Assembly: GCA_017857595.1 (NCBI GenBank)
Contig: JAFMCU010000003.1
Location: forward strand, 71,403 to 108,616
Reading direction: 5' to 3'
Source: Thermoprotei archaeon
GTDB lineage: Archaea > Thermoproteota > Thermoprotei > Gearchaeales > Gearchaeaceae
DNA: 37,214 nt
The translations under genes were made by a program, and so were the position numbers. The first letter of the stretch is position 1, and each line of letters opens with the position of its first letter. Below the pieces are notes generated by a model. The model saw only the letters and a list, made by a program, of their open reading frames with translations. It was not told the origin of the DNA and searched no databases. Of this stretch, positions 1 through 8,564 are shown in pieces.

Positions 1-458
1 GTGTTATTTTTGATGTATTTTTTTCCACGTATTTTACTTGGTTCATTAAGTTTTAGTACATATTTAATTGCAACGTTTCCTAGAAGGACAATAAGGCTAG
101 GTTTAATCAGTTCTATTTGTTTTTCTAGATAATTTTTTATACAAGTATTGCTTTCTTCATCATTCGGTTCTCTATTATGTGGAGGTCGACATTTAACAAC
201 ATTGGTTATAAATACTTCTTCTCTTTTAATACCTACTTCCTTTAATATTTCATTTAATACTTGTCCAGCTTTCCCAACAAAGGGCCGGCCTTGTTTATCT
301 TCTTCCTCGCCAGGAGCTTCACCAATAAACATAATCTTTGAATTATAAGCTCCTTCTCCTGGCACAGCATTTTTCCTATATTGACGAAGAGGACATAAAT
401 TGCATTTTCTTATTTCATCTTCAAGTACTTTTAATTGCTTTATGTTATCTTCATGCAT
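1..458 (-). CDS. Type-4 uracil-DNA glycosylase, 3' end cut by window edge
   Basis: Translation from the ATG at 458 gives at least 152 residues; the C-terminus lies beyond base 1. The enzyme removes uracil from DNA produced by cytosine deamination and starts base-excision repair. The family signature is clear: GEAPGEEEDKQGRPFVGKAG at residues 46-65 (uracil pocket and active site), and the four iron-sulfur cysteines typical of the 4Fe-4S family are at 19, 22, 90 and 106 (CNLC, KCRPP, then a lone Cys). The other nearby ATG (454) runs into a stop at once, so 458 is the start. It lies 46 nt downstream of the CDF transporter on the same strand, with an AT-rich TATA-like stretch about 25-30 nt upstream, so it may have its own promoter. 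Identity is secure; only the C-terminal HxG motif cannot be checked. Confidence 0.93.
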   Translation of the reverse strand, partial: MHEDNIKQLKVLEDEIRKCNLCPLRQYRKNAVPGEGAYNSKIMFIGEAPGEEEDKQGRPFVGKAGQVLNEILKEVGIKREEVFITNVVKCRPPHNREPNDEESNTCIKNYLEKQIELIKPSLIVLLGNVAIKYVLKLNEPSKIRGKKYIKNN

Positions 459-504
459 TCTTATTTAAACAATATTTAGATAAATTAAATAATTATGAGT
501 TTAT

Positions 505-1887
505 TTATTCAGGTTCTGTATGAACAGTTATAATTACATCTTCTCCTAATTTTTCTTTTATTAAATTCTCTAGCTTTGTTGATAAAACATGAGCTTCTTC
601 AACATTTATATTTTCAGGAACTTTACAAATTATATCAATATATGAACTTGGTCCTGAAATTGCTATAAAACACTTCTTAACGTTAATCTTCTTGAAGAGT
701 TCCTTTTCATTTTTCATAATATCTTGTAAAACTTCGTTTATTTCTTTATCTGTTATCTTCTTTATAGGTTCAATATGTATTGTAATTGAATTTATATTCG
801 ATAATTTACTCTTAATGTTTTCTTCTATCTTACTTGATATCGAATGAGCTTCAACTATTTTCGTGGTAGGTTCAAATTCTACATGCATTCTTACATCGAA
901 TTTGTTATTAACTTGGTTTATCTCTATATTATGAACTTTTAAATCATTCTGCACATTCTGTGCTATTTTAATGATACTGTGCTTTAAATTGTTTATTTCA
1001 TCTGTTAGCACTGGTTCAGCATGTATCATGATATCAGCATCGTAGTTACCAATAATAGAATTTATCCTTTTTTCAATTGATTCAGTTATTCTATGTATGT
1101 TTACTATGTCGGACGTATTAGGTATCTTGATAATAGCGTCTATGAAAATTTTATTACCTACTTTCCTAGATCTTACTCTTTCTACATGAGCTCCTTCTTC
1201 ATTAATGATTTTTCTTACTTCATCTACAATACCTTTTGGGGCTCTATCCATCAACTCATCGATTGCCTTTTTAGCTAATTTTATACTTGGAATGGTAAAA
1301 TAAAGTGAAACAGCAATAGCAGAAATTGGGTCTAAATAAAAGGCCAATATTGAATTAGAAAATAAAGTTGAATTTAAGAGTATAACTATTAAGACAGAAG
1401 TAGTTCCGTATAAATCACTTAAAAAATGCAATGCGTCAGCTTCTATTATTTGGTTTTTGAATATTTGTGCCGCCCTTACTAGAGTTCGAGCTCTCCACAG
1501 GTTAAGAACCAATGTTATACCAATCAAAGAAACTATAAACAAATTGAAATTAATTTGTACACTCTCGATACTAATTAATCTCTCATAACCATCGTATAGA
1601 ATTAGAATTAATATTAGAACTAAAATTATTGCCTCAAGAAAGCTTCCAATATTTTCAGCTTTTCCGTGACCGTATGTATGTTCAACATCTGATGGCTTTG
1701 AAGCTACAATAATTGCATAAGTAGCGATTATTCCAGACGCTAAGTCAAATAATGAATGTAATGCATCCGATAATATAAGAATGCTATTGCTTAGGAAAAA
1801 AGCAATAAATCTTATTACAATAATAGCTATCGTAACAAATAGTGATATTATGACTACATTTATTTGCTTTTTCTTTAATACTTTCAT
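505..1887 (-). CDS. Cation diffusion facilitator (Zn/Fe/Cd-type) with three tandem C-terminal domains
   Basis: 460 residues. The N-terminal ~210 residues carry about six membrane segments and the CDF metal site: H44xxxD48 in TM2 (DALHSLFD) and H154xxxD158 in TM5 (DALHFLSD), the His/Asp type usual for zinc-like ions. A His-rich turn follows TM2 (EHTYGHGKAE, 69-78). A usual CDF has one cytosolic ferredoxin-like dimerisation domain. Here three appear in a row, about residues 215-295, 296-375 and 376-460. Each has the pattern of an amphipathic helix, 'vee-a-H-xx-s-K-IE' and a final strand ending in I-H-[AIT]-EP (IHAEP, IHIEP, VHTEP). It would export or import divalent metal by proton antiport. 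It is divergent from the thioesterase gene. Family call is strong; the metal is inferred. Confidence 0.93.
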   Translation of the reverse strand: MKVLKKKQINVVIISLFVTIAIIVIRFIAFFLSNSILILSDALHSLFDLASGIIATYAIIVASKPSDVEHTYGHGKAENIGSFLEAIILVLILILILYDGYERLISIESVQINFNLFIVSLIGITLVLNLWRARTLVRAAQIFKNQIIEADALHFLSDLYGTTSVLIVILLNSTLFSNSILAFYLDPISAIAVSLYFTIPSIKLAKKAIDELMDRAPKGIVDEVRKIINEEGAHVERVRSRKVGNKIFIDAIIKIPNTSDIVNIHRITESIEKRINSIIGNYDADIMIHAEPVLTDEINNLKHSIIKIAQNVQNDLKVHNIEINQVNNKFDVRMHVEFEPTTKIVEAHSISSKIEENIKSKLSNINSITIHIEPIKKITDKEINEVLQDIMKNEKELFKKINVKKCFIAISGPSSYIDIICKVPENINVEEAHVLSTKLENLIKEKLGEDVIITVHTEPE

Positions 1888-1926
1888 CCTACATCGAATT
1901 TAATAATTTAATTTTTACAAACTAAG

Positions 1927-1936
1927 AATATATATT
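1927..1936 (+). promoter_or_regulatory. TATA box for the hotdog thioesterase
   Basis: AATATATATT ends 25 nt before the ATG at 1961. That is the archaeal TATA-to-TSS distance, so the transcript would begin at or next to the start codon (leaderless). No Shine-Dalgarno sequence precedes the ATG. Confidence 0.6.
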
Positions 1937-1960
1937 CTTTTAAAATTAATATAAAAATTT

Positions 1961-2437
1961 ATGAATGAATGGCATGAATTGCTTAGAAGTTACGGGGGAT
2001 TTAAAAAATTCTTCAACCATTTAAAAGATTCCAACATTAATTTGGTAAATTACTTTAATGAAGAAATTCTAACTAAAGAAGAGCTTTATAAGTTCATAGG
2101 ACTAAAATTTATCGAAATAAAAGAAGGGAACGTTATTGCTACATTCCCAGCTAAGAAAGAATTATTAAGAAGGGGCGGAATGGTAAATGGAGGAATAATC
2201 ATGGCAATTGCTGATGTTGTTATAGGTGTTTCAGTTATGACACTAAGCGATGGAATTGATCAATTCACCGCAGAATTAAAAGTAAATTTTCTTGAACCTT
2301 TAAAAGATGGACCTTTTACTTGTATTGGTAAGGTTATTAGAATTGGTAGAACATTGGCAGTTGGAGAAGCGGAAATATTGGATAATAATAAGAAATTATG
2401 TTCAAAAGCTCTAGGTACGTGGTATATCGTTAAATGA
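1961..2437 (+). CDS. PaaI-family hotdog-fold acyl-CoA thioesterase
   Basis: 158 residues. It belongs to the hotdog superfamily of enzymes that hydrolyse acyl- or aryl-CoA thioesters. The diagnostic segment is the GGMVNGGIIMAIADVVIGVS stretch (about residues 71-90), which matches the 'hGG...a.aD...g.a' helix of PaaI-type thioesterases. The loop that usually begins with HG has become RRGGMVNGG, so the catalytic residues are not standard. A typical strand pair, 'AELKVNFLEPLKDGPFTCIG', follows. The N-terminal ~45 residues are extra relative to minimal PaaI proteins. The start is supported by a TATA box 25-34 nt upstream. It is convergent with the ArsB/NhaD-like permease, separated by 126 nt. The substrate cannot be told. 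Confidence 0.82.
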   Translation: MNEWHELLRSYGGFKKFFNHLKDSNINLVNYFNEEILTKEELYKFIGLKFIEIKEGNVIATFPAKKELLRRGGMVNGGIIMAIADVVIGVSVMTLSDGIDQFTAELKVNFLEPLKDGPFTCIGKVIRIGRTLAVGEAEILDNNKKLCSKALGTWYIVK

Positions 2438-2563
2438 TTAAAAGTATTTTCTTTATTAAAAAATTTAAATAGATATAATCTAAATTATTATATGGTTAAA
2501 TTTTATAAAATAAGAAAATTATCTCTATAATAAATGTTAATCTATAATGGATGGGCTTTGTTA

Positions 2564-3931
2564 TTAAGGTAAAATTAATGTAAACAAAAAAAGTATTATA
2601 AAATTAATTAATGTAATAATAAAACCATATTTAAAAAATTCAAAATAACTAATTTTTATATTCATTTTCTCAGCGAGTTCTACAATAATTAAATTGCTAG
2701 CTGCACCAAGTAATGTTAAGTTTCCTGCTATTGTACTAGACCATGCCAAAGTTATCCAAACTTTAGCTTGTAATGATGAAAAAGTATGTGTAAAAATAGG
2801 CAGATATAAAAATGTCATTGGAACGTTACTTAAAATCTGGCTGAGTAGAATGGATGTTAGAGCCACATTCGTTATTTGTGTTATTTGCATATTGTAGTTT
2901 TTTATAAGTGTTGAGAATATATTTAGAATTCCTTCGTTATATACTGTGCCCATCAATACAAACATCGAAGTAAATAGAATTAATATCCCCCAGTCAACTT
3001 CCGTTATTAGCTCTCTTCTTGAAGGGTATAAAACTATTAATAATGTAGCTCCTATCAAACTAATCCAACTTATGTTTAAATATTCTATACCAAATATCTG
3101 AAGTATATCTGCTATTATTATTCCTAAAAATGTTAACAATGATACTATCAAAGTAATTTTTGCTACATACCTATCTTCAATGACAGTTTCGTTTGCCTTT
3201 GTTATGATCTCAAGTCGGTGCTTAAAATCCATTCTTGTCTCATCCAGCTCTTTTTTAAAAAATCTTTTTAATATATAGTAAAGAAGAAAAAGATTGATAA
3301 TTGTGGGCAAAGTTAAATAGTACAAAAATGTAATAAATGGAGCTTTTATTCCACTTTCGATAGCTATTAACAAATTCTGAGGATTTCCAATAGGTGTTAA
3401 AACGCTTCCAGTTGTAACAGTGTAAGCTAAAGCTAACAAAAGTATTTTTGGTTTTATATTTAATTTTCGAGATAACTCTAAAATTATAGGAGTTCCTATC
3501 AATGCCAGTGTATCATTCATTAAAATCCCTGACATTAAGCCTATTCCTAAAACAATAAACCATAATATATGTTCAGGTTTTGATGATTTTGAAATCAAAA
3601 GTTTAATAATATAATTTAGAATTCCTGACAATTTTAACGCTGCTCCAATTACAAACATGCTGAATAAAAATACAATAACATTATAATTAACAGATAAATA
3701 TGCTTGTTGAGGTGTAACTACATTTAGAGCAATCAAAGCAACTGAAGCTAGAAGCATAATTGCCCAAATTGGGAGATTGATTTTTAATATGTTCCTAAAA
3801 ACAATCAATGAATAAGCGAAAAGAAAGATGATTAGCGTAAGCAAGTAATCAATGAACATATTATTGGTTAATAATTTCTCTTTAATAAAATTAAGTTGAG
3901 AATTTGGTAAATGTTTTTTATTAGAAAACAT
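2564..3931 (-). CDS. ArsB/NhaD-family (ion transporter superfamily) permease
   Basis: 455 residues, very hydrophobic, about 11-12 membrane segments. The two inverted-repeat signature loops of this superfamily are visible: 'TPIGNPQNLLIA' in the first half and 'LLGAASNLIIVELAEKM' in the second, with 'ILSNVPMTFLYLP' before the latter. Members move arsenite, Na+/H+ or organic anions; this sequence alone does not decide among them, and no arsenic genes are nearby. The start codon is uncertain. The ATG at 3931 leaves only 13 nt to the divergent Mo-hydroxylase gene, while an internal ATG at 3859 (Met25, just before the first membrane helix) has a better-placed TTTTATTA box 24-31 nt upstream. I kept the longer form. 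Confidence 0.85.
   Translation of the reverse strand: MFSNKKHLPNSQLNFIKEKLLTNNMFIDYLLTLIIFLFAYSLIVFRNILKINLPIWAIMLLASVALIALNVVTPQQAYLSVNYNVIVFLFSMFVIGAALKLSGILNYIIKLLISKSSKPEHILWFIVLGIGLMSGILMNDTLALIGTPIILELSRKLNIKPKILLLALAYTVTTGSVLTPIGNPQNLLIAIESGIKAPFITFLYYLTLPTIINLFLLYYILKRFFKKELDETRMDFKHRLEIITKANETVIEDRYVAKITLIVSLLTFLGIIIADILQIFGIEYLNISWISLIGATLLIVLYPSRRELITEVDWGILILFTSMFVLMGTVYNEGILNIFSTLIKNYNMQITQITNVALTSILLSQILSNVPMTFLYLPIFTHTFSSLQAKVWITLAWSSTIAGNLTLLGAASNLIIVELAEKMNIKISYFEFFKYGFIITLINFIILFLFTLILP
3914..3921 (+). promoter_or_regulatory. Putative TATA box for the Mo-hydroxylase large subunit
   Basis: TTTTTTAT lies 24-31 nt before the ATG at 3945, fitting leaderless transcription. It sits inside the beginning of the divergent permease reading frame if that gene starts at 3931. 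Confidence 0.4.
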
Positions 3932-3944
3932 ACTATAATAATCA

Positions 3945-5978
3945 ATGTACTCTTTTGCAATCGATAGAAGAAATTACGTACTTGGGAAAGGAAAATTCGT
4001 TGATGATTTGTATTTTGAGGATATGTTGTATTTGAAAATTATCAGAAGTCCTTATGCACGAGCAAGAATTTTAAAAATAAAAGGAGGTATTACAGGGCAT
4101 GAATTGCGAGCTTCTATGACAGCTACTGGAGAGGAAGCAACAGGGTCTGAAATTCAGGTTGATTATCCCGTTCTAGCAACTGATTATGTTAATTATGTAG
4201 GACAACCTGTGGCTGCCGTTTTAGGAAAGGATAGGTATGAGGCTGAAGATAAAGCAGAAGAAGTTGAAGTAGAATATGAGCCTTTAAAACCTGTAGTGGA
4301 TATTTTCCAAGCTTTAAAATCAGAACCTATTCATAAAAGTATGAAATCAAATGTTTATGCTTATTATGAAAGAGGAGAAAAGCAAAAAATCGATGCACCT
4401 GTTGTTATTTCAGATGAATTATTCAATGAGAGGGTTATACCTAATCCTATAGAACCGAGAGGTATAGTTGCATATTATGATGGTTCAAAACTAAATGTAT
4501 GGGCTTCAACTCAATCAGTTCATAGCTGGAGGGAAGGATTGGCATCAGTGCTTAATATACCTATGGAAATGGTAAGGGTGATACACATGGATACAGGTGG
4601 TGCTTTTGGTTCTAAAGGAAGTGTATATCCAGAATATGTAATTGCAGCTTATGCTTCAATGAAAACAAAGAAACCTGTAAAATGGATAGAAACAAGAAGA
4701 GAACACTTACTTAGTACACACCATGGTAGAGGTGCTTATGCAAAAGTTACAATTGGATCAGATAGAAAAGGAAACATACAATTTATGGATGCAGAAGTAA
4801 TAGTTGATGCAGGTGCTTATCCTGTAGGGATTGCGAATTTTGCTCATCAATGGATTCCTTATCAAATAACCGGTCCTTATGCAATAAGAAATTTGCATGT
4901 AATTGGAATGACTGTATGCACAAACAAAGTTCCGGGCGGGCCTTACAGAGGTGCAGGAAGACCAGAAGCAGCTTTCTTTATTGAAAGAATGATGGATCTA
5001 TTAGCAGATGAATTGAAAATGGATCCTATCGATGTTAGAATGAACAACTTGATAGATGAAGAATTTGTATCAATAACAAAACTTAGGGTCCCTCCTGCAA
5101 AACAATTTTTCTTAGACGCAATTAAAGCTATGAATTATTACAATTATGTTAAAAAAGGAGAGAAGGTGGGCATTTCATTCTTTATATTGATACCTGCTGC
5201 AACAGGAGGAGAATCGGCCAAGATTTTAGTAGATAATGGTAAGGTGAAAGTTTGGTTAGGCGGAAGTGTTCACGGCCAAGGTCATGAAGAATTTGTAAAG
5301 AAATTAGTTAGTAGTGAGCTTGGTGTAAATGGAGATGTGGTTGAGTTAATGCATGGAGATACAGAAGAATTGGATGAAGGTATAGGTACCTGGGGTAGTA
5401 GAAGTGCAGCTTTGGCAGGTTCAGCAATAATAGAAGCATGTAAAAAAATTTTAGATTCTGCAAAAAAAGAGCTAGGAGAAAAATTTTCAGTTGAAAGAAT
5501 GCTTAGAGGTAGATATGAAGAAAAAGTGTTGTATTCTCCTCAAGGTAATTTAAATTCCTTAGGTGCAAATCTTGCAATTGCAAAATTGGAAAATAATGTT
5601 GTTAAGATAGCTAAAGTAATTTCATATTATGATGTAGGAAAAATTCTAATAAAAGAAGTTGCTGAAGGTCAAGTTGAAGGTGGTTCTTTACAAGGCTTAT
5701 CACAAGTTTACTTTGAATTTGCACCATATAATAGCGATGGTCAGCTTTTGGTTAGCAGTATTGCAGAAGCCGGAGTAGCATCAGCAAATGAAACATCTGA
5801 ATTTATATCAATTTTTGCAGAGAACCCTTCATTTACTCTAAATAAGGCAAAAGGATTGGGGGAAAGTCCGACAATTGGTTTGCCTCCTGCGGTGGCTAGA
5901 GCTATAGAACAGGTTATAGGTAGGAGAATTAGAAAAACTCCTATAGATTTATCGGAATGGTTTATGGTAAATGAATAA
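3945..5978 (+). CDS. Molybdenum-hydroxylase large subunit (CoxL/aldehyde oxidoreductase-like)
   Basis: 677 residues, the Mo-cofactor subunit of a three-part xanthine-dehydrogenase-family enzyme. Residues ~10-110 form the hammerhead domain ('GKFVDDLYFEDMLYLKIIRS'). The Mo-binding part follows, with GGAFGSKG near 215-222, GGPYRGAGRPE near 331-341, HGQGHEE, and KGLGES with the presumed catalytic base Glu640. The active-site loop reads PYRGAGR, not AYRCSFR, so the Cys that defines true form-I CO dehydrogenase is absent; the loop resembles form-II/aldehyde or glyceraldehyde dehydrogenases. It is about 100 residues shorter than most relatives (~780), chiefly in linkers of the second half. It heads a + strand run with the MoxR and VWA genes, and its Fe-S and FAD partners lie on the - strand at 8085-9434. 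Family certain, substrate not. Confidence 0.92.
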   Translation: MYSFAIDRRNYVLGKGKFVDDLYFEDMLYLKIIRSPYARARILKIKGGITGHELRASMTATGEEATGSEIQVDYPVLATDYVNYVGQPVAAVLGKDRYEAEDKAEEVEVEYEPLKPVVDIFQALKSEPIHKSMKSNVYAYYERGEKQKIDAPVVISDELFNERVIPNPIEPRGIVAYYDGSKLNVWASTQSVHSWREGLASVLNIPMEMVRVIHMDTGGAFGSKGSVYPEYVIAAYASMKTKKPVKWIETRREHLLSTHHGRGAYAKVTIGSDRKGNIQFMDAEVIVDAGAYPVGIANFAHQWIPYQITGPYAIRNLHVIGMTVCTNKVPGGPYRGAGRPEAAFFIERMMDLLADELKMDPIDVRMNNLIDEEFVSITKLRVPPAKQFFLDAIKAMNYYNYVKKGEKVGISFFILIPAATGGESAKILVDNGKVKVWLGGSVHGQGHEEFVKKLVSSELGVNGDVVELMHGDTEELDEGIGTWGSRSAALAGSAIIEACKKILDSAKKELGEKFSVERMLRGRYEEKVLYSPQGNLNSLGANLAIAKLENNVVKIAKVISYYDVGKILIKEVAEGQVEGGSLQGLSQVYFEFAPYNSDGQLLVSSIAEAGVASANETSEFISIFAENPSFTLNKAKGLGESPTIGLPPAVARAIEQVIGRRIRKTPIDLSEWFMVNE

Positions 5979-6028
5979 ATTAAAAAATTTAACGGACATG
6001 CTTTATTTTATTTGTAATAATAAAAATA

Positions 6029-6925
6029 ATGTATAATTTAGAATCGTTGAGTTTAGAAGATCTAAAGAATATATTTGAACAAGCAAAATATGTTGCTGAT
6101 GAAAATATACTTTTATCAGTTTTTCTTTCATTAAAATTAAAAAAACCTCTTTTAATAGAAGGTGAACCCGGATGTGGTAAAACAGAAATAGCTAAGGTGT
6201 TATCTAGCGGATTAAATACTGAATTAATTAGATTGCAATGTTACGAAGGTCTAACTGCATCTGAAACTATATATGAATGGGATTACATGAGACAATTGAT
6301 TGAAATAAAAATAAAAGAAGCTTACAAAGATACAGCTAATTTAGAAAATTATATATTTAGTGAAAAATTTCTTTTAAAAAGGCCTCTTCTTAAAGCAATA
6401 CTTCATGAAGGACCTATGCCACCTGTTTTACTCATTGATGAAATCGACAGAGCAGATGAAGAATTTGAAGGTTTCCTATTAGAGTTTTTAGCAGAATATC
6501 AAGTTACTATTCCAGAATTGGGAACTTTTAAAGCTAAACAAGAACCATTAGTAATAATAACTTCAAATAGGACTAGAGAATTGGGAGATGGACTAAGAAG
6601 AAGGTGTTTATATTTATACATTGGTTATCCTAATTATGAAAAAGAATTGAAGATTGTGAAGCTTAAAGTACCACAATTGAATGAAAAGATATCTGAACAG
6701 ATTGTAAAAATCATTTCTAAAATAAGAGAAATGGATAATATTTTAAAAAAGCCTGGAATATCTGAAACTTTAGATTTAAGTAGAGCTGTAAACGTTTCAA
6801 ACTTGAAAGAACTGAATTCTTCAACAATTTTGAAGTATTTAGGATGTATAGCTAAGAATCCAGATGATTTTTCTACATTGTTAAAAGTTGACTTTAGTTC
6901 ATTGATTTCTGAACAGAACAAATGA
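6029..6925 (+). CDS. MoxR/CoxD-like AAA+ ATPase
   Basis: 298 residues. Walker A is GEPGCGKT (45-52), Walker B is VLLIDEID (133-140), the sensor-1 Asn is at 180 in TSN, and arginine-finger candidates follow in GLRRRC (188-193). This is the MoxR class that works as a chaperone with VWA-domain partners. In CO-dehydrogenase gene clusters the equivalent pair (CoxD, CoxE) helps insert or mature the sulfurated Cu/Mo active site. It sits 50 nt after the Mo subunit and overlaps the VWA gene by four bases (ATGA), so translational coupling is likely. A role in maturing the neighbouring Mo hydroxylase is inferred from location and family. Confidence 0.93.
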   Translation: MYNLESLSLEDLKNIFEQAKYVADENILLSVFLSLKLKKPLLIEGEPGCGKTEIAKVLSSGLNTELIRLQCYEGLTASETIYEWDYMRQLIEIKIKEAYKDTANLENYIFSEKFLLKRPLLKAILHEGPMPPVLLIDEIDRADEEFEGFLLEFLAEYQVTIPELGTFKAKQEPLVIITSNRTRELGDGLRRRCLYLYIGYPNYEKELKIVKLKVPQLNEKISEQIVKIISKIREMDNILKKPGISETLDLSRAVNVSNLKELNSSTILKYLGCIAKNPDDFSTLLKVDFSSLISEQNK

Positions 6926-8088
6926 ACTCCAACAAGCTTATTGTTTTTGTATTAAGTATAGCAAGATATTTAAGATTCAAGGGCGTAAAAGTTTCTCCGA
7001 TGGACAGCGTAGATGCCTTAAGATCACTTATGTTTTTTGAAAATCCATCTAGAAGATTGATTTATTCTGTCCTTAAAACTATATTCGTTAAAAGATATGA
7101 AGATTATTTTATATTTGATTCATTATTCCAATTACTTTACAATCAAATATTTAATCAGCAAGAAGAAGGTGGAGAAGAAGCGATAATTCAGTCATTAAAA
7201 GCTTTAGATAACATAATAATAGAACAAGCTATGGAAAGTAATCAAGATAACATTAATCTTGGATATAAAGTAATGTATAGTCCATATGAATCAAAATCAA
7301 AAAGAGAACTCAGAATTCAAGAATATAAAGATGTGATATATGTACGCAGGTCTCTACGCTTATTGGCAAAATTGTTAGCTACATATAAAGGTTTAAGATA
7401 CGAAAGTAAAAGGAAAGGTTTGATAGATATGAGAAGAACTTATAGAAAAAATCTGTCTTACGGAGGTGATATAATCACATTGATGAAAAAAGATAGAAAA
7501 CTTAACAAGGCTAAAATTCTTTTGATTTGTGATATTAGCGGCTCTATGGATGATCATAGTGAAAAGCTTTTCGCATTAATGTATTGTGTTGCAAATAAAT
7601 TTCATAAAGGTTCTACATTTTGTTTTAGTACAAGATTACTTAATGTTAGCGATTATTTGAAAGGCTGTACATTTGAAAGAGCTAAAGAGAATTTATCTGA
7701 GAAAATCGATATTTGGAAGAGTGGAACTAGAATAGGATTGGCCTTAAGCACATTAGTGAATGATTATTCTAAATTTTTAGATCAAAGAACGATAATGATA
7801 ATAGTCAGTGATGGTTTAGATTTAGGGGATGCAGAAATATTAAAAAATTCTATGAAAGAAATTAAAAGAAAGGTTAAGTATGTGGTTTGGTTTAATCCAT
7901 TAGCTGATGAAAAAGATTATCGACCTTACGCTATTGGCATGAGAGCTGCCTTAGATTATATAGATGTATTTGCCCCATTCAGTTATCTTTGGAATGAAAA
8001 GTATTTAAGAAAAGAAATAATAAAACAGCTAAGCAATAGTAAAAGTAAGAACATTTTATTTCAAGCTCAAAAAGAATTAAATGTTTAA
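6922..8088 (+). CDS. CoxE-like VWA-domain protein
   Basis: 388 residues. The C-terminal half is a von Willebrand A domain with the metal-ion-dependent adhesion site DISGS (204-208), a later Thr in SGTRIG and an Asp in VSDGLD (around 290), so the site looks complete. The N-terminal ~190 residues are helical and basic and match the layout of CoxE-like partners of MoxR ATPases. The start overlaps the MoxR stop by 4 nt. At the other end its TAA overlaps the stop codon of the convergent 2Fe-2S subunit gene by 4 nt (8085-8088). It probably acts with the MoxR ATPase on the Mo enzyme. Confidence 0.92.
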   Translation: MNSNKLIVFVLSIARYLRFKGVKVSPMDSVDALRSLMFFENPSRRLIYSVLKTIFVKRYEDYFIFDSLFQLLYNQIFNQQEEGGEEAIIQSLKALDNIIIEQAMESNQDNINLGYKVMYSPYESKSKRELRIQEYKDVIYVRRSLRLLAKLLATYKGLRYESKRKGLIDMRRTYRKNLSYGGDIITLMKKDRKLNKAKILLICDISGSMDDHSEKLFALMYCVANKFHKGSTFCFSTRLLNVSDYLKGCTFERAKENLSEKIDIWKSGTRIGLALSTLVNDYSKFLDQRTIMIIVSDGLDLGDAEILKNSMKEIKRKVKYVVWFNPLADEKDYRPYAIGMRAALDYIDVFAPFSYLWNEKYLRKEIIKQLSNSKSKNILFQAQKELNV

Positions 8089-8564
8089 AAGCTAGTTTTC
8101 AGCTTTTGTGTAGCATATTTTATGGCTTCAATTATTTTAGTATATCCCGTGCAACGGCAGAGATTACCTGAAATAGCTTGTTTTATTTCTTCTTCTGTAG
8201 GATCTTTATTTTTGTTTAAAAACCAATAAGCTGTCATTATAATACCAGGCGTACAATAACCACATTGCAATCCAAACTTTTCTACAAATGCTTCTTGAAT
8301 TGGATGCATTTTCCCTTCTTTTGAAAGACCTTCAATAGTAATTAATTCACTTCCATCAGCTTGTACTGCAAAAACGCTACATGATTTTATTGCTTTTCCA
8401 TTTAAAACAACAGTGCAAGCACCACAATTATTGGTATCGCATCCAATATGTGTTCCAGTTAGTTTCAGGACGTCCCTTATAAAATGAACTAGTAGCATCC
8501 TGGGTTCCACATCTGCCTCTTTTCTTTCGCCATTAACTTTTAAAGAAATATGAATTTTTTCCAT
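8085..8564 (-). CDS. Mo-hydroxylase small subunit with two 2Fe-2S clusters (CoxS-like)
   Basis: 159 residues, the normal length for this subunit. The plant-type cluster ligands are C42, C47, C50 and C62 (GCDTNNCGAC...SC), and the second-cluster ligands are C101, C104, C136 and C138 (QCGYC and NLCRC). All eight are present, so it should carry electrons from the Mo centre to FAD. Its ATG directly abuts the stop codon of the FAD subunit gene, so the two are co-translated. The gene runs into the VWA gene tail to tail. Confidence 0.96.
   Translation of the reverse strand: MEKIHISLKVNGERKEADVEPRMLLVHFIRDVLKLTGTHIGCDTNNCGACTVVLNGKAIKSCSVFAVQADGSELITIEGLSKEGKMHPIQEAFVEKFGLQCGYCTPGIIMTAYWFLNKNKDPTEEEIKQAISGNLCRCTGYTKIIEAIKYATQKLKTSF

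Noticed and set aside
4937-4961. True form-I CO dehydrogenase
   Set aside because: The active-site loop is PYRGAGR and lacks the AYRCSFR cysteine that holds the copper.
6634-6921. A - strand frame of 95 codons
   Set aside because: It is antisense to the end of the MoxR gene, which has complete AAA+ motifs.
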